A stretch of 64,000 nt of DNA from Chrysomallon squamiferum (GCA_012295275.1 CM022673.1:18266310-18330309); one strand, 5' to 3'. Positions 40,242 through 51,749 are shown, numbered from the stretch's first letter. Made by a program: numbers and translations. Notes: generated by a model from the sequence alone, not told the origin.

Positions 40242-40733
40242 CTAGTAGTAGTAGTAGTAGTATTTTAATTTTATTATTATTATTTATTTATCTATCTATT
40301 TATTTGTCTATTTATTAATTTTATCTAGGAACAACATTCAACCAGCGGAATACAAAACTTCCAACGTGAAAGATACAGAAAGAAAGTCACAAAAATGGTC
40401 GCCATCGTTGTTCTTCTGTTCGCTTTTCTCTGGTTTCCTATCCACGTTTTTAATCTCTGGGTGACCTTTGACCCGGACTTCCCGCGAACCTGGCAAATGT
40501 ACAACATCAAGATTGTAGCTCACACTCTGTCGTACTCGAATTCCTGCGTCAATCCTTTCGTGTACGCCTTCATTGGTGACGGTTTCAGAAGAGCTTTCCG
40601 GAAGTCGTTAGAGACATGCGCAAGACGAAACAGAGTGCGTCCGGTTCTCCAAAGTGAGACCTGGAACACAGCAGCCAATGAGAGTAGAGCTCGTGCACGC
40701 AGACAGGCATTCTCGAGTACATCAGGGGTGTAA
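36389..40733 (+). CDS. rhodopsin-class GPCR, GPR54/kisspeptin-receptor-like
   Basis: Four exons (36389-36760, 37579-37714, 38991-39220, 40329-40733) join in frame to 380 residues, with GT-AG introns of phase 0, 1 and 0. N-glycosylation sites lie at N20 and N30. TM1 is about 45-69 (GN, N62); TM2 has NLAVADL with D89; the conserved W109 and C116 flank TM3; DRY is at 140-142; the TM4 tryptophan is W168; the second-loop cysteine is C195; the TM5 proline is P220; TM6 has FLWFP (P283) in place of the usual CWxP; TM7 has NPFVY (321-325), followed by FRRAF and a possible palmitoylated C343. The LQATCxTLTAM run before DRY and SYSNS...NPxxYAF are typical of kisspeptin (GPR54) receptors and their galanin/allatostatin-A relatives. 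By family it would be a plasma-membrane neuropeptide receptor. The ligand cannot be read from sequence. Confidence 0.88.
37579..37714 (+). CDS. GPCR exon 2: TM3, DRY, start of TM4
   Basis: The acceptor CTCAATAG ends at 37578 and the donor GTACAT starts at 37715. Encodes residues 125-169, beginning VTLQATCLTLTAMTIDRYF. The exon begins within TM3, shortly before the QATC motif. Confidence 0.93.
37731..37870. repeat. pyrimidine-rich tandem repeat in GPCR intron 2
   Basis: CTTTTTCATTTCTCTCTGTG recurs four times at about 28-30-bp spacing, starting just downstream of the exon 2 donor, followed by further CT-rich DNA to about 38110. The 192-codon frame running out of exon 2 is intron read-through. 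Confidence 0.85.
38509..38700. repeat. degenerate (ATC/ATT)n island in GPCR intron 2
   Basis: Imperfect ATC, ATT and CAT triplets for about 190 bp. Confidence 0.8.
38811..38852. repeat. (TTTA)n microsatellite in GPCR intron 2
   Basis: About ten TTTA tetramers, between degenerate copies. Confidence 0.92.
38991..39220 (+). CDS. GPCR exon 3: end of TM4, ECL2, TM5, part of ICL3
   Basis: The acceptor CATTTTTCAG ends at 38990 and the donor GTAATA starts at 39221. Encodes residues 170-246, with the ECL2 cysteine in HVYCRHAW and a TM5 proline, then basic KHLSKRR. Reading on past 39220 gives only triplet-repeat translation. Confidence 0.9.
39820..40140. repeat. degenerate (GTA)n island in GPCR intron 3
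   Basis: About 320 bp of imperfect GTA/GTG/GTT triplets. The Val-rich 119-codon frame here is an artefact of the repeat. Confidence 0.88.
40190..40263. repeat. (TTA)n-(GTA)n microsatellite in GPCR intron 3
   Basis: Pure TTA (about 40190-40228) changes to TAG triplets (about 40241-40262). Confidence 0.93.
40329..40733 (+). CDS. GPCR exon 4: TM6, TM7, C-tail
   Basis: The acceptor TTATCTAG ends at 40328 and the stop is TAA 40731-40733. Encodes residues 247-380, including RKKVTKM before TM6, FLWFP, HTLSYSNSCVNPFVYAF and an Arg/Ser-rich tail that may be a target for kinases. Confidence 0.95.
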   Translation, partial: EQHSTSGIQNFQRERYRKKVTKMVAIVVLLFAFLWFPIHVFNLWVTFDPDFPRTWQMYNIKIVAHTLSYSNSCVNPFVYAFIGDGFRRAFRKSLETCARRNRVRPVLQSETWNTAANESRARARRQAFSSTSGV

Positions 40734-40901
40734 TTAGCTGCAGTGTGCAGTGATTAATAACTGGCGATACTTTACGAATACACCGGAAAAATACTTCTTC
40801 CTTTATTTTTCTTTCTTTGTTCCTTTTTTTTTTTTTTTGTGTGTGTGTTTTTGGTTCAATTATTGTTTGTTTTAATTTGCTTTTTTTTTTTAGATTGGTA
40901 A

Positions 40902-41626
40902 TAGGGTTTGCAAATTACCTATAATATCAATACCGGTAAATTACCGACAGATATTCTCAATACCGGTTTTGACCGGTTTTTGTTAGTTTGTGCATAGGAA
41001 AAGCTACTTACGGGGCTTTTGTGTGGACACTGTTTTCTGACAACATTATTTATTATCCTCCTTTTCCTACCTGTCTTCAGAAAACATCGTGAAATGAACC
41101 TTTATAGAACTTAAAATGGGTACAAAAGGTATATAAGAAATGTACTTGCAATAAAAAAAAAGAACCAAGAAGAATGTGGATGCGAATTTTATAAAAAGAA
41201 AACAAGGAAATTCTAACACTTATGTTTATTATCCAAAATGTACATCACATGTTTTGCAACTTTTGAGAAGTTCTGATTCATTCCTCGATACTCGAGAAGT
41301 ATGACTTTAAAAAACACAAAACATCTAGTGTCTTGGGCGACAACCGAGAAGCAGGAGCCAATCCCTTATCATTAGTCTCCAAAATGATTTAGGATGGCAC
41401 ACATGTCAGCAATCAAACAGGTAAATGTGGAACATTAAATATACGAGCATCGAACTCGCATACGAAGGCACGCTAGCAACATCCGAGTAACTAACATAAT
41501 CTTATGTTAACAACTAACATATCTCTCAACAAAACTCGTTAAATTTAGAAAACCGGTATTGGTGCTTCGGTAACGGGTAATACGCATCATTTACTAAAAC
41601 CGGTATTTACCGGTATTCGAACCCTT
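40902..41626. mobile_element. non-autonomous hAT-like element, ACCGGT-rich ends
   Basis: The left end TAGGGTTTGCAAATTACC and the right end, inverted, read AAGGGTTCGAATACCGGT. Both ends are followed inward by several ACCGG motifs. The flanking 8-mers ATTGGTAA (40894-40901) and TTTGGTTA (41627-41634) agree at 6 of 8 positions, as a worn hAT target duplication would. No transposase frame lies inside. The element starts 168 bp after the GPCR stop codon, so it probably lies in that gene's 3' UTR or just beyond. Confidence 0.65.
41150..41155 (+). terminator. candidate poly-A signal inside the hAT-like element
   Basis: AATAAA, followed by an A run. It is the first canonical hexamer I found after the GPCR stop (417 bp downstream). 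It lies within transposon sequence, so the element may supply the gene's 3' end. Confidence 0.35.
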
Positions 41627-41640
41627 TTTGGTTAGTAATT

Positions 41641-41642
<2 letters not shown>

Positions 41643-41731
<89 letters not shown>
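41643..41731. repeat. (TC)n microsatellite
   Basis: About 44 TC units, starting 9 bp after the putative hAT target duplication. Confidence 0.97.
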
Positions 41732-41737
<6 letters not shown>

Positions 41738-42031
41738 TAATTTTCACATTCTATTTATCTGTAACTCGCTCAAACAAAAAAACAAGGACATAAATTTTAA
41801 AAGATTTATTAAATAACGCCTTGGCGCTGAGTGTTTGATAATTAAACACCTAAAAAGAGAAACAGCGGTTTAAAAATAGTTCGTTTTTCAGTTGCTTATA
41901 ATTAATCACATTCTACATTATTTTTCTCGAATCTTGAATAGATCAGAGAACGTGGATTCTTACGGTGTGTTACCGGTTATTTTCTGCAAGGCATATTTAA
42001 CGAGACATATTTTTTCTTTTCTTTTTATTTA

Positions 42032-42092
42032 TGTATGTATGTATGAATATATGTATGCATGTATGCATGTATGTATGTATGTATGTATGTAC

Positions 42093-42123
<31 letters not shown>

Positions 42124-42125
42124 TT
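42032..42125. repeat. (TATG)n microsatellite
   Basis: About 23 TATG/CATG tetramers, with a TTTG/TTTA continuation to about 42170. Confidence 0.93.
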
Positions 42126-42262
42126 TGTTTGTTTTTTGTTTGTTTGTTTGTTTATTTATTTATTTGATTACTAATTTATTTATTACGGAAACCACTAAAA
42201 TAACCTCATTTAGAATTATTAATTTAGTTTTCAGTTTATTTTTAAATAATCTCTGCTTCTCT

Positions 42263-42364
42263 GTCTATCAATTTATCTGTCATTCTGTCTATCTATCTCT
42301 ATCTCTCTATCTATCTCTCTATCAATCTATCTATCTATCTATCCATCTATCTACTTACCTATCT
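42263..42364. repeat. (TATC)n microsatellite, interrupted
   Basis: TATC tetramers mixed with CTCT and CAAT interruptions. Confidence 0.88.
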
Positions 42365-42762
42365 ACCTTAATTTTTCTCTCTGACAGTATATTTTTCTCG
42401 GTACCTGTTTATCTTTCTGCCTATCCATTGATTAATTATTTATGTCAATTAACTATTTTATTATTTATAATACACACGTATATTTCTACGTGTGTATTTT
42501 AAATCGTAACTTCTGAAAATATACACAGGATGAATTCAGAGTTTCACTACAGTGAACTTAGATCTAAACTATGATGTTATTTATGTCACAACTTTACGCA
42601 TGATTACATTTCTTGCACTCTTGATTAACCAGCTTTATTAAATTACTATCATCTCTTCTATCTCCTCTTTGTTTTCTTCACTTTTTTGTTATGTTAAAGT
42701 TTTATTTTTATTTTCATTTGTTTCGGTTTGTTACTGATATTTACATGTACACGGTATTCTCT

Positions 42763-42882
<120 letters not shown>

Positions 42883-43129
42883 CAATCACACACACATATA
42901 GACACTCACTCTGTATCTATCTATTTTCGTGCGTCTTGCCTACACTTTTGAAACTTTTTAGTGCTATTTTTTTCTTAATTTTCTGACTCACCTGCACCAC
43001 ATTCAGAGCTTAGTTTCACAAACTTTATTAAATTTTATTTTGTATAAAAATTGTGCACATAGCAAATAAAACTTCACCAGCTTGATTATTTAGAAATTCC
43101 TCTTGACAAATATGTTTTAACCCAGGATA

Positions 43130-43580
43130 CTACCAAAATGTCACAGATATTTATCAACACTTTTCAATCTCTGTCAAAAACTTCCTAAATCGGTATTTAC
43201 ACTTTACATTCTAAATCAACACTTCAGCATGGACTCTTTTCTCAGAAATCTGTTTCAGCGTTATTCATAAATCTGCATCAGTATTTTCGTGTTTTTTTTT
43301 TAAAGTTTTATTACTGCCTTTTCACCAAAGTGTATTAACATTTTACAGATCTGATTAAAAGCAGTCACGTATTTGTATCAGACATCTTCACAAATCTACG
43401 TCAATAGTGTCAAATTTGCACCAACATTATGTACAAATATGTACCAGTATAAAGTACAAATATAGGTATGTATTAGTATGAATACATTGTACACATCTGC
43501 ATTACCAGTGTACAAATATGTATCAACACAGTGTACACGTCTGTATCAATACAAAACAAATTTATATCAACACCTCACAA
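43130..43580. repeat. ancient degenerate array, about 25-30-bp unit
   Basis: A motif like ACAAATCTGTATCAACA recurs many times with many substitutions, for example ACAAATATGTACCAGTA, ACACATCTGCATTACCAG, ACAAATATGTATCAACAC and ACACGTCTGTATCAATAC. The spacing is irregular in the left half and close to 28-30 bp in the right half. It looks like a decayed minisatellite. Confidence 0.6.
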
Positions 43581-43599
43581 CTGAATCAGTCGTATTTCT

Positions 43600-46500
43600 A
43601 ACATGAGTTAAACATTACTTTTAAAAGTTGTTGATACTGAAGTTGTACAGAGACAATTACTGTACAACATAAATAACCATTTGTTTTGATTACAATGTAA
43701 AAGATTCACAAAGTAATTAATGTATTTCCTGCTTTATATAATGTATTAAAATATACTGAAAAATATCGTGGTGACGATTTATTTTTATTAGATTTACGAA
43801 AGTAAAAAACAATTTCTGCCTTTTAGTGATAGCCATAAATACTTGTCTGGTTATAGGAACGAATCAGACCAGTTAGATGAAACATCTACAGTTCAGTCAA
43901 AACATCATAAAAGATCCGTTAATAATGGTACTTCCAGTAATCCTTAAATATAACATTTCTTTTATTTCTTAAAACACGAAAATTATTTTTAAAATCTCTC
44001 AGACGTTCTAAATTATCTCCTAATTGCCGAGCAGAGATTTAGGGAGAAAAAAAACCCCAACAGATTGTAAGTTTCACGAAAAGGAGATATTAACGAGAAA
44101 AAAGAAATTTACATCTAAGTTATGCTAAATCTTCGGCTTTTAAAATGTCTACTTATCAACACGGACAGGATGTCGTCTGCTTATTGATGTGTTCGTCCAC
44201 GCAATCGCAGTGAATTCATCCGCAGATGTCTGTCTGTGAGACACGAGTTGAAGAAACTAGATCTCATGTTGCATGATCACATCGCATTAATGGGCAACTC
44301 CGCCTGAAACAAAACCAATCTCACTCACATTTCTTTATAACACATCTCCAACTAAAACGTGTACAGGATGTTCTCGTTGACAAATCACGTGACAGACTGT
44401 ACCGATATTTAGCCAAACCTCACTGTAAATAAAAAAATAAAATGTCCACTGTTAAGTCTCGAGTGTTAAACTTTTTAAATTACATCCAAACTTCTAGTTT
44501 TTTAGTATATATATATATATTGATTTTCAGTGAAATTTGGCCAAATACCAAAACAGTCTGAACAATACACACACACACTCACACACACATACATACACCG
44601 ATGAAATCGACAAAATTAATTATCAGTAAGAATGACTTTTACGTTAAGATGTTTACATCTAATAATAGTAAATTTATTTTAAGTAATTCTTATGTCCGTA
44701 ACAGCTTTATAATTAGTTAATTATTTATTTACCTATTTACTTATTTGTTTAATTAATTTATTTATTATAATTTAATTTATATATTTTTCTTTCCTCCTTA
44801 TAAAACTACATGCCTCATTAGTTATTGAAGTATTTATAATCGAAATATCTACTCTAAATATAGCTCATTTCATTTACGAGAATTACTGTGGAATTAATAA
44901 TTATGATTAACTTTAGTCGGCTCTGTGTTAATGTTTCTTTATCCGAATAAATTCTGTGTTTTTGTATTTATGTTGCCTTTCCTTTAACGCAGACTTTTAA
45001 TTTTTTTCCTGTGTTGCATATTTTTTCTGTCATTCCGTCGCTGTCAATTTCTGTATGTGCAAATGCCCATGCACGCACACACACACACAGACACACACAC
45101 ACACAGAAAACACATACATACATATATATACGCACAAACTACAGATATATATACACACATTCGTCCAGATACATATACACATGAAACACACATGTATATA
45201 CAAGACGTACACACACAATCACATCTTTCTGTATATCCTGTTCTCTCCGTCTCTCCTTTTAGAATCGAATGGGTTATACGTTATCTGTTTGAGTTATTAT
45301 TTATACAGAAACTTGTGGAATTGCTTAGCTATTTATTTATCGTTGATTGATGAAGATTCGTGTTCCACACTACAACACACTCACAAATCAATGTAATACA
45401 ATGGTCAAAGGTTCATCTGAAATTCTCAAATCAGTCACAATGGTGAATAAATACAACGTTACAAGAACATAGAGGTGAATATGAATCGATAAAAATTCTG
45501 ACAGATTTCCAATTTAAAATACAGCATTGCTATCTTTATCATGTCTTTATTTTCAGTTTTCTGTATTTATCATCTATTATATTTATTGTAGCTAGTATTG
45601 TGTGGTTCCATCACTTTCTATCCGTTCTTCGATTTATTTATCCATGTGTCTAACTCTGTCCTCTTTCACATGAAGCTCTAGTGTTCACTCATTCTTAATC
45701 TTACTTTTTCTCTCTTTGTATCCTTCTCTCACTTAATCCTCTAGTATCTTTCTCTCTCTTTCTCTTCTTGTATCATTCTCTCAGTTACTCTCCAATCACT
45801 TTTTTTTACTCTATTTCTTTCACGTGCTCTTTCTTTTCATAGAGCACCAAACATTTAAAAGAGGTAATGACCATCAATCAATTTTACAAATTATCTGAAA
45901 ATTCTAACTGCTTTAACGTTTGAATCATCATTTATTTTCTTACTTTATCCGTACACAACTATAGTAAGAGATTACACTTTTTCCATTGCACGATGGAGGA
46001 AAGTAATGTCAAAGATTTTTCTTTAGTCAGTATTTTTCCGATGTTACGACACTAAACTGCAGAGCACAATTCACACACAGATTTGTGTAAATCTGTATAA
46101 TTTGATCGATGAGTAATAAATCTATATATCTGTCTATCTGTCTGTCTGTCTGTCTATCTATCAGTCAATCTATAAACCTGCTACAGCCACTGTGGACGAT
46201 TTGAATGACGGTGATAGTTCAAACAAAACAGTCAACAAATGATAATTTAGCAGCGGTTCAGCAAGCTTTATTAATAAAATATAGTAAGTGAGATAGAACT
46301 AAAAACAATGATACTGGTGATGATAATGATGATGATAACTGAAATAAACTACTCAGATATCACAAACGAGATGGTTAAAAACAAAATAACAGTTACTGTT
46401 TTCTGTAAATATTTGTTTCTAAATCGGTTTTTCCTGTTATTTTTGTTTATTTATCTTCTTACGTGCAATAAATGTGATTTTACAAATCACAGCTAAAAGA

Positions 46501-47793
46501 ATGATCATGATAATCACGACGACGATGATGATAAAGATGACGATGAAGGTGATATCAGTGTCTATGGTAATGATTAATAATTCTGTATGTTGATGCCAAA
46601 GTAATATCTCCAGTCTTCAAAGATATATCATTAAGAAATTACAGTAACGTGGAAGGAGACATCATGGTGATGTGAATGTGATTTCACAGCTTGCAATGGT
46701 TTCAGTTTCACTCCTGTTTTCAGTTTATTTATGTCCGTCCTCTGTATGACTTACGTTATCTCAATCAATACTGCTAATTTGTGACACTTTGTTCTTCTGA
46801 CTAATGGAGAAAACTTTCTTTATTCAGTTAGTGAGGTGATTTATCGACAGCAAACTACGCAACCTGCTCACTGGTCGTGCTGGTACGACAAATACAATAA
46901 AATATGATTACAGCGATATTTTCAACAACACAAACAGTTATAATGTGTTCTGGTGATGACGGCGTTTTTTATAGGTGATAAGAGGGATATTCTACTTCGT
47001 TTTATTCTGTTAGTTTGATTTGTTTGAAATTTAGTGAGAACGAGACGAAGAAGAAGAGTAAAGGAATGTGGGAATGAAGAAAAGACAGAATGAAAGTACA
47101 CATTGATGAGAAATAGAAGAAACAGAAGTAAAGTTTGAATATGTTGAAATCCCACGCGTCCATTATTTGCATTATATCGCGTCTGAAAACTCGAAAATCT
47201 CCTTAGGCGTCTAGGATGAAATTTAAAATAAAGTTGTAATTCTCAAGACAACATGAAAACATCCAGTGATGACAGTCGTGCGAAAAAGAAGATTTTGTTA
47301 TCAAATTCTATAGTTGTTTTAAAATGTCGCCGCCATCTTGAAGATAGACGTGTTCCAGAATAAACATTACGCCTGGGAACTCGACAGCTGAACGTAACAA
47401 ACAAGCTGTCAGTACCAGTCTGTTTCAGCTGTCTTTGTACGCTAAATGTGGCACTGTGAAATCTAATGAAATCTGAGATAACTAATTGAATGTATTGTTT
47501 TCTGCATTCTAAGTAACGTACTCAAAATTTAATTTATTTTTAAAAATACAGATGTTCTACCTTATTTAAGAAAAAAGACTTACAATATCAATATTTGTTA
47601 TTTTGTGGCACTGCTGTTTGTCTATATTCAGATCTATATATTTTAAACCATATTAAATTGAGTTCAGTGATAGTAGTGTAGTAATAAAAACATTTTCAAG
47701 CACTAAATACATTGTGGTTATAATTATGAATTAAATTAAAAGTAAACAGATGAAATATTCAAACTATCTGAACACAGTACATGTTAACACATG
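43600..47793. other. intergenic, no gene seen
   Basis: Contains (TA)n (about 44506-44520), (CA)n with CA/TA-rich continuation (about 45074-45225) and (GTCT)n (about 46127-46155). The patch 44160-44400 is balanced in composition and free of simple repeats but has no exon structure I can support. Confidence 0.5.
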
Positions 47794-47801
47794 GTTTAAA
47801 A
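47794..47801 (+). other. left 8-bp target site duplication
   Basis: GTTTAAAA, identical to 48465-48472, directly outside the left end of the hAT-like element. Confidence 0.88.
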
Positions 47802-48464
47802 CAGTGATGGGCAAACTGCGGCCCGCGCGGCTTTCTGAGTGGCCCGCCCAATTTCATCTTCATTCATTCATTCATTCATTCTATTTATTAAAAAAAAATC
47901 ATATTTATAATTAATTTATTTGTGTTTTTTTTCATAAAATGAGTCTATTTTGTATCTACTAATATACTAAAACACACGTACATTTTTTATTATAACAGTT
48001 CCTGAAGTAAATGAAAATGAAATTAAAAAAAATAAGCTCTGTGTAAAAACACATGTTTGTTTTGACGCGTTTGGGCCTCGCAGTCGGAACGTTGATACAG
48101 AATTACCTCCTTCGCCTGGATCAGTAGCTGCAGCCCGCCTGAGGAGGAGCCGTGTCTCATGTGACAGAATTACCTCCTTCGCCTGGATCAGTAGCTGCAG
48201 CCCGCCTGAGGAGGAGCCGTGTCTCATGTGACAGAATTACCTCCTTCGCCTGGATCAGTAGCTGCAGCCCGCCTGAGGAGGAGCCGTGTCTCATGTGACA
48301 GAATTACCTCCTTCGCCTGGATCAGTAGCTGCAGCCCGCCTGAGGAGGAGCCGTGTCTCATGTGACAGAATTACCTCCTTCGCCTGGATCAGTAGCTGCA
48401 GCCCGCCTGAGGAGGAGCCGTGTCTCATGTGGCCCGCTTCTTGAAAAAAGGTTGCCTATGTCTG
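47802..48464. mobile_element. non-autonomous hAT-like element carrying a tandem array
   Basis: The left end begins CAGTGATGGGCAAACTGCGG. The right end, inverted, begins CAGACATAGGCAACC. They share CAG-x2-AT-x-GGCAA-x-C, and both ends lead inward to GGCCCGC motifs. A perfect 8-bp duplication GTTTAAAA flanks the 663-bp element, the length expected for hAT insertion. No transposase is encoded. The centre holds ATTC tetramers (about 47861-47881) and five identical 67-bp units (48097-48431). The intact duplication suggests the insertion is fairly young. Confidence 0.88.
48097..48431. repeat. 67-bp tandem repeat, 5 identical copies, inside hAT element
   Basis: Copies start at 48097, 48164, 48231, 48298 and 48365. 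The unit begins ACAGAATTACCTCCTTCGCC and ends CGTGTCTCATGTG. I see no substitutions between copies. The last copy runs straight into GCCCGCTTC, the right-end region of the element, so the unit probably derives from the element itself. The small minus-strand frames over it are made by the repeat. Confidence 0.97.
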
Positions 48465-48472
48465 GTTTAAAA
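48465..48472 (+). other. right 8-bp target site duplication
   Basis: GTTTAAAA, a perfect copy of 47794-47801. Confidence 0.88.
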
Positions 48473-51470
48473 CTAAATCTGTGCAACAGCAAGAGTGCAT
48501 TCTTTAGCAGGCATGTTTTTGTCAAGAGAAAATAAAACTTCAATATTACTATCAGATGAGTGTGGTAAAGAATATCAGCTTAATTTTATTAAATATTAAA
48601 TTACTTTTATGATATTTGTATTAGATTGATAACTGTTTCAATGTTCATTAAAAATATTTAAAAGAAAGTTAATTTAAGTTCACATAAAAATATAAAAATA
48701 AACAATAATAATAGGTATAAAACAATTTGTAAAGATTTTTTTTTTAAATTAAATCTTCTTCTCTTAATATAAATGTTTGCTGTCTTTGTTTTGTGTGTGT
48801 AGTGTGTGTCTGTGAATGTGTGTGAGTGTTTGTGTTTATGTACGTATGTCTTCGATCTATCTTAGAAGGTACAGACTAACCAAGCCTATGTTCTGTTTAT
48901 TGTTGTAACTTGACCACTTTGTTTGAATTAGTATAATTTACTAACACGATGTAATTTCTCAGACTCATTATAATATCTCTTCTTTCACCGTCACCTGTTT
49001 TCTTCAACTCAGGTGTTGATCTCTCTCATCTTCGCATGTTTTCTTTGCTCTCTCGTTTTATTTCTTTCTTCTCTTATTCAGTTCACTAAACAATTATCTG
49101 ATAAATGACCTTGAATCAGAAGTAAATGAAATCTCTTTTATGTTTATAAGTAGATTTTAATTATTGTTAATGAACAACACTACTCTAGAGAAGGACTCAA
49201 TACACATTGATGGTCATCATAGAATAGTTACTCAGAAAATAGATCACAAGAAGAAGCAAAGGAAAAACGAACACAGAACAAATGACAACATCGACTGATG
49301 ATTTGTTGATTGTAAAGTGAGGGTTTTAGGAGAATAATCACACAGAACGTATGTTTTGTCTGATATATTCGTCCTTTTCAGAAACAAGTAACTTCAATGT
49401 AATATATAGAAGAAAATACAAAGAAAAAACAATAAAGAAAGATAGAAAGAAAGAAAAAAGGAAAAAGAAAGAAAGAAACTATAAAAGATATTATTCAAAA
49501 GAAAAAATCACATTTCTTCAAAACTGATTTTTAAAATGAACCTATATTCCTGTAATTTTAAACGAACCGGTTTATTTAAAATGTTACGTATCGAAGGCGA
49601 ACTCTGATTGACCAATCACGGGACAATAGCATCATTTGTTTAAATTCACAGCGAACAGGCTGTGCTCGTTAGTGCTGAAGGTGCTGATGTTGTCTGGTCT
49701 TTAATAATTCAATTTATTTTACGTCATTTTTATTTATTTATTTTTTGTTGTGGATGTTTTTCGTCTCTTTATTTTGTTTTTCTTGTCCCTCTGTTCATTT
49801 CTCTCAGCCAAAAGAGAAGTTAAAGAAACAAACTAGAACAGAAATACTGTGTATCAGTAAACCTTTTTATCTGTTCAAGTTTTTATTTGTCTTTTACCAA
49901 TTTCTTACAACAAACAACACCACCGCATAAATAACATACACGAGTCCTACCGCCCGATGAAAATATTCTCAAAATAGCAAACTTTATTTACTTTTCGAGT
50001 CAGTTCTGAAAAAAATCTAATGAAGCAAGGTGTTACGGGATGGTTCATGTAAACATTAATTTTTAACACGTTTTAATTCCTTTCTGCATGACATTTTGAA
50101 AGAGGAGATAGACTTAATGCTTTCGTTTTAAAAAGTCACAGATAAGAAAGTAAACAATTAAAGGTACACGAAGCAAGTGAAATCTCGTGTTCTCATTTTC
50201 TGGTTCAGTAGTCAGATTAATTTGAATTATTACGCTCTCAGCGTTCCACGTTCACCGTCTATCCGATTTAACTTGAGACTCTGCGATGAATTATACAGAG
50301 AAGTAACGAGGACATAAACCACCCTTTATTAAGCCCAAACGCCGAAGCACGAGGCAGCGAGAACGAAGCCAATTAGCTCTGAAGTTAATTAATATTTATC
50401 GTGCGCGTGCTAGAATTTCATTGGTCAAAAGAAACGCTAATAGTCGATTATCATTGGATTATAATATCGGGAAGAGAAAAATAAAATGGAATTAAGGTAA
50501 TAAAAATAACGTATATTTTCCAGATGGTTAATTATTAATAAACAATTTCGATTAAATATAATGATGTAGTGAATTTATTATATGTCCTAAAGTTAATTAC
50601 GCTAATACTTAAACAACTTATTTATTATTAATAACTTTTATGTTTCTATAAATTTATTCTGAGTTTAATTAAAAGCAAAAGGAAAACAGAAATATTTTTA
50701 TTTTTCATTTTCTTCTTATTTGTCATACTTATCTTCAGTATTATCATCTTCATAATCGATTATACAGTCGTCATCATCATATTAATTTTTGTCATTATTA
50801 CTAACATCATCATTATTTTTTCTTCTTCATCATCTTTATCATTATTTTCTTATTCTTCCTGTTTTAATCATTTGTTTTCTTCTCCATCGTTTTTAATTTT
50901 TTTTTTCTTCTCGTTTAGTTATTTCTTTCTCTCATTCTTTATTAATTATAGAAATTGAAATTTATTTTTGGCCCATGCACACCAAAACGATGACAAGGAA
51001 TCAAATTCTTCTCCAAGTATGGATATTCATTTTTGAACGTGAAACGTAAAAATCTGAACACAGTGTTAAACACAGAATGACAACGAGACAGTACTGTATT
51101 TGTAAGAAGGGATTGACTTAAAAAAACAGCTCTAGCACTGTGTAGAAGAACTATCCGTGTCGTGAGAAATTTTCTGTAACCAGCTTTTCACTGTCTGACA
51201 CGACGTATCTCAGTTACATTGATTAAATGACTTTTTTACGTGTAAGTCGATAACACTTGTTCTGCTTTTTATGTGACCTCCACAAAAAGTCTAACAGTTC
51301 TTCATGTCAGACGAAATATGTTTGTTTGGAGCCAAGAAAAAGATAATAAAAAAAAAATAAAACTAAAACAAAATAAAATAAAATAAAATGACAATAAAAA
51401 TAAATAAATACGTGTATATATGTGTTTGTAGGTATATGTCATGTGTGTGTTGCATGTATGTGTATGTGAA

Positions 51471-51522
<52 letters not shown>

Positions 51523-51749
51523 ATATGTTTGATATATATTTCTTTTAGCTCATGTAATGAATGAATGACTATTATTTTATTTAATAACAGTTCAATCGAT
51601 TTTATTACATATTTTAAGATTCTAAATATTGGTAAGGTGGGGGCATATTATAACTTACTGTTCTGTCCAGGCTTCTGGAACTTTTTTGATATAAACAGTC
51701 CCTTCCTATTTCTCATTAGAACAAAAATTTGATCATCAGCCATTTACAC
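48473..51749. other. intergenic; possible conserved non-coding patch at 50220-50470
   Basis: No coding exon. Most is AT-rich with (TG)n, T-rich and GAAA tracts. About 50220-50470 stands out as repeat-free with CCAATTAGC, GTTAATTAATATTTATCG, ATTGGTCA and GTCGATTATCATTGG, which are homeodomain-, CCAAT- and HMG-like sites. Whether it is regulatory is inference. Confidence 0.4.
51478..51518. repeat. (TA)n microsatellite
   Basis: About 20 TA units following a (TG)n-rich stretch. Confidence 0.93.

Noticed and set aside
48097-48431. CRISPR-like repeat array
   Set aside because: Head-to-tail identical units without spacers, in animal DNA inside a transposon.
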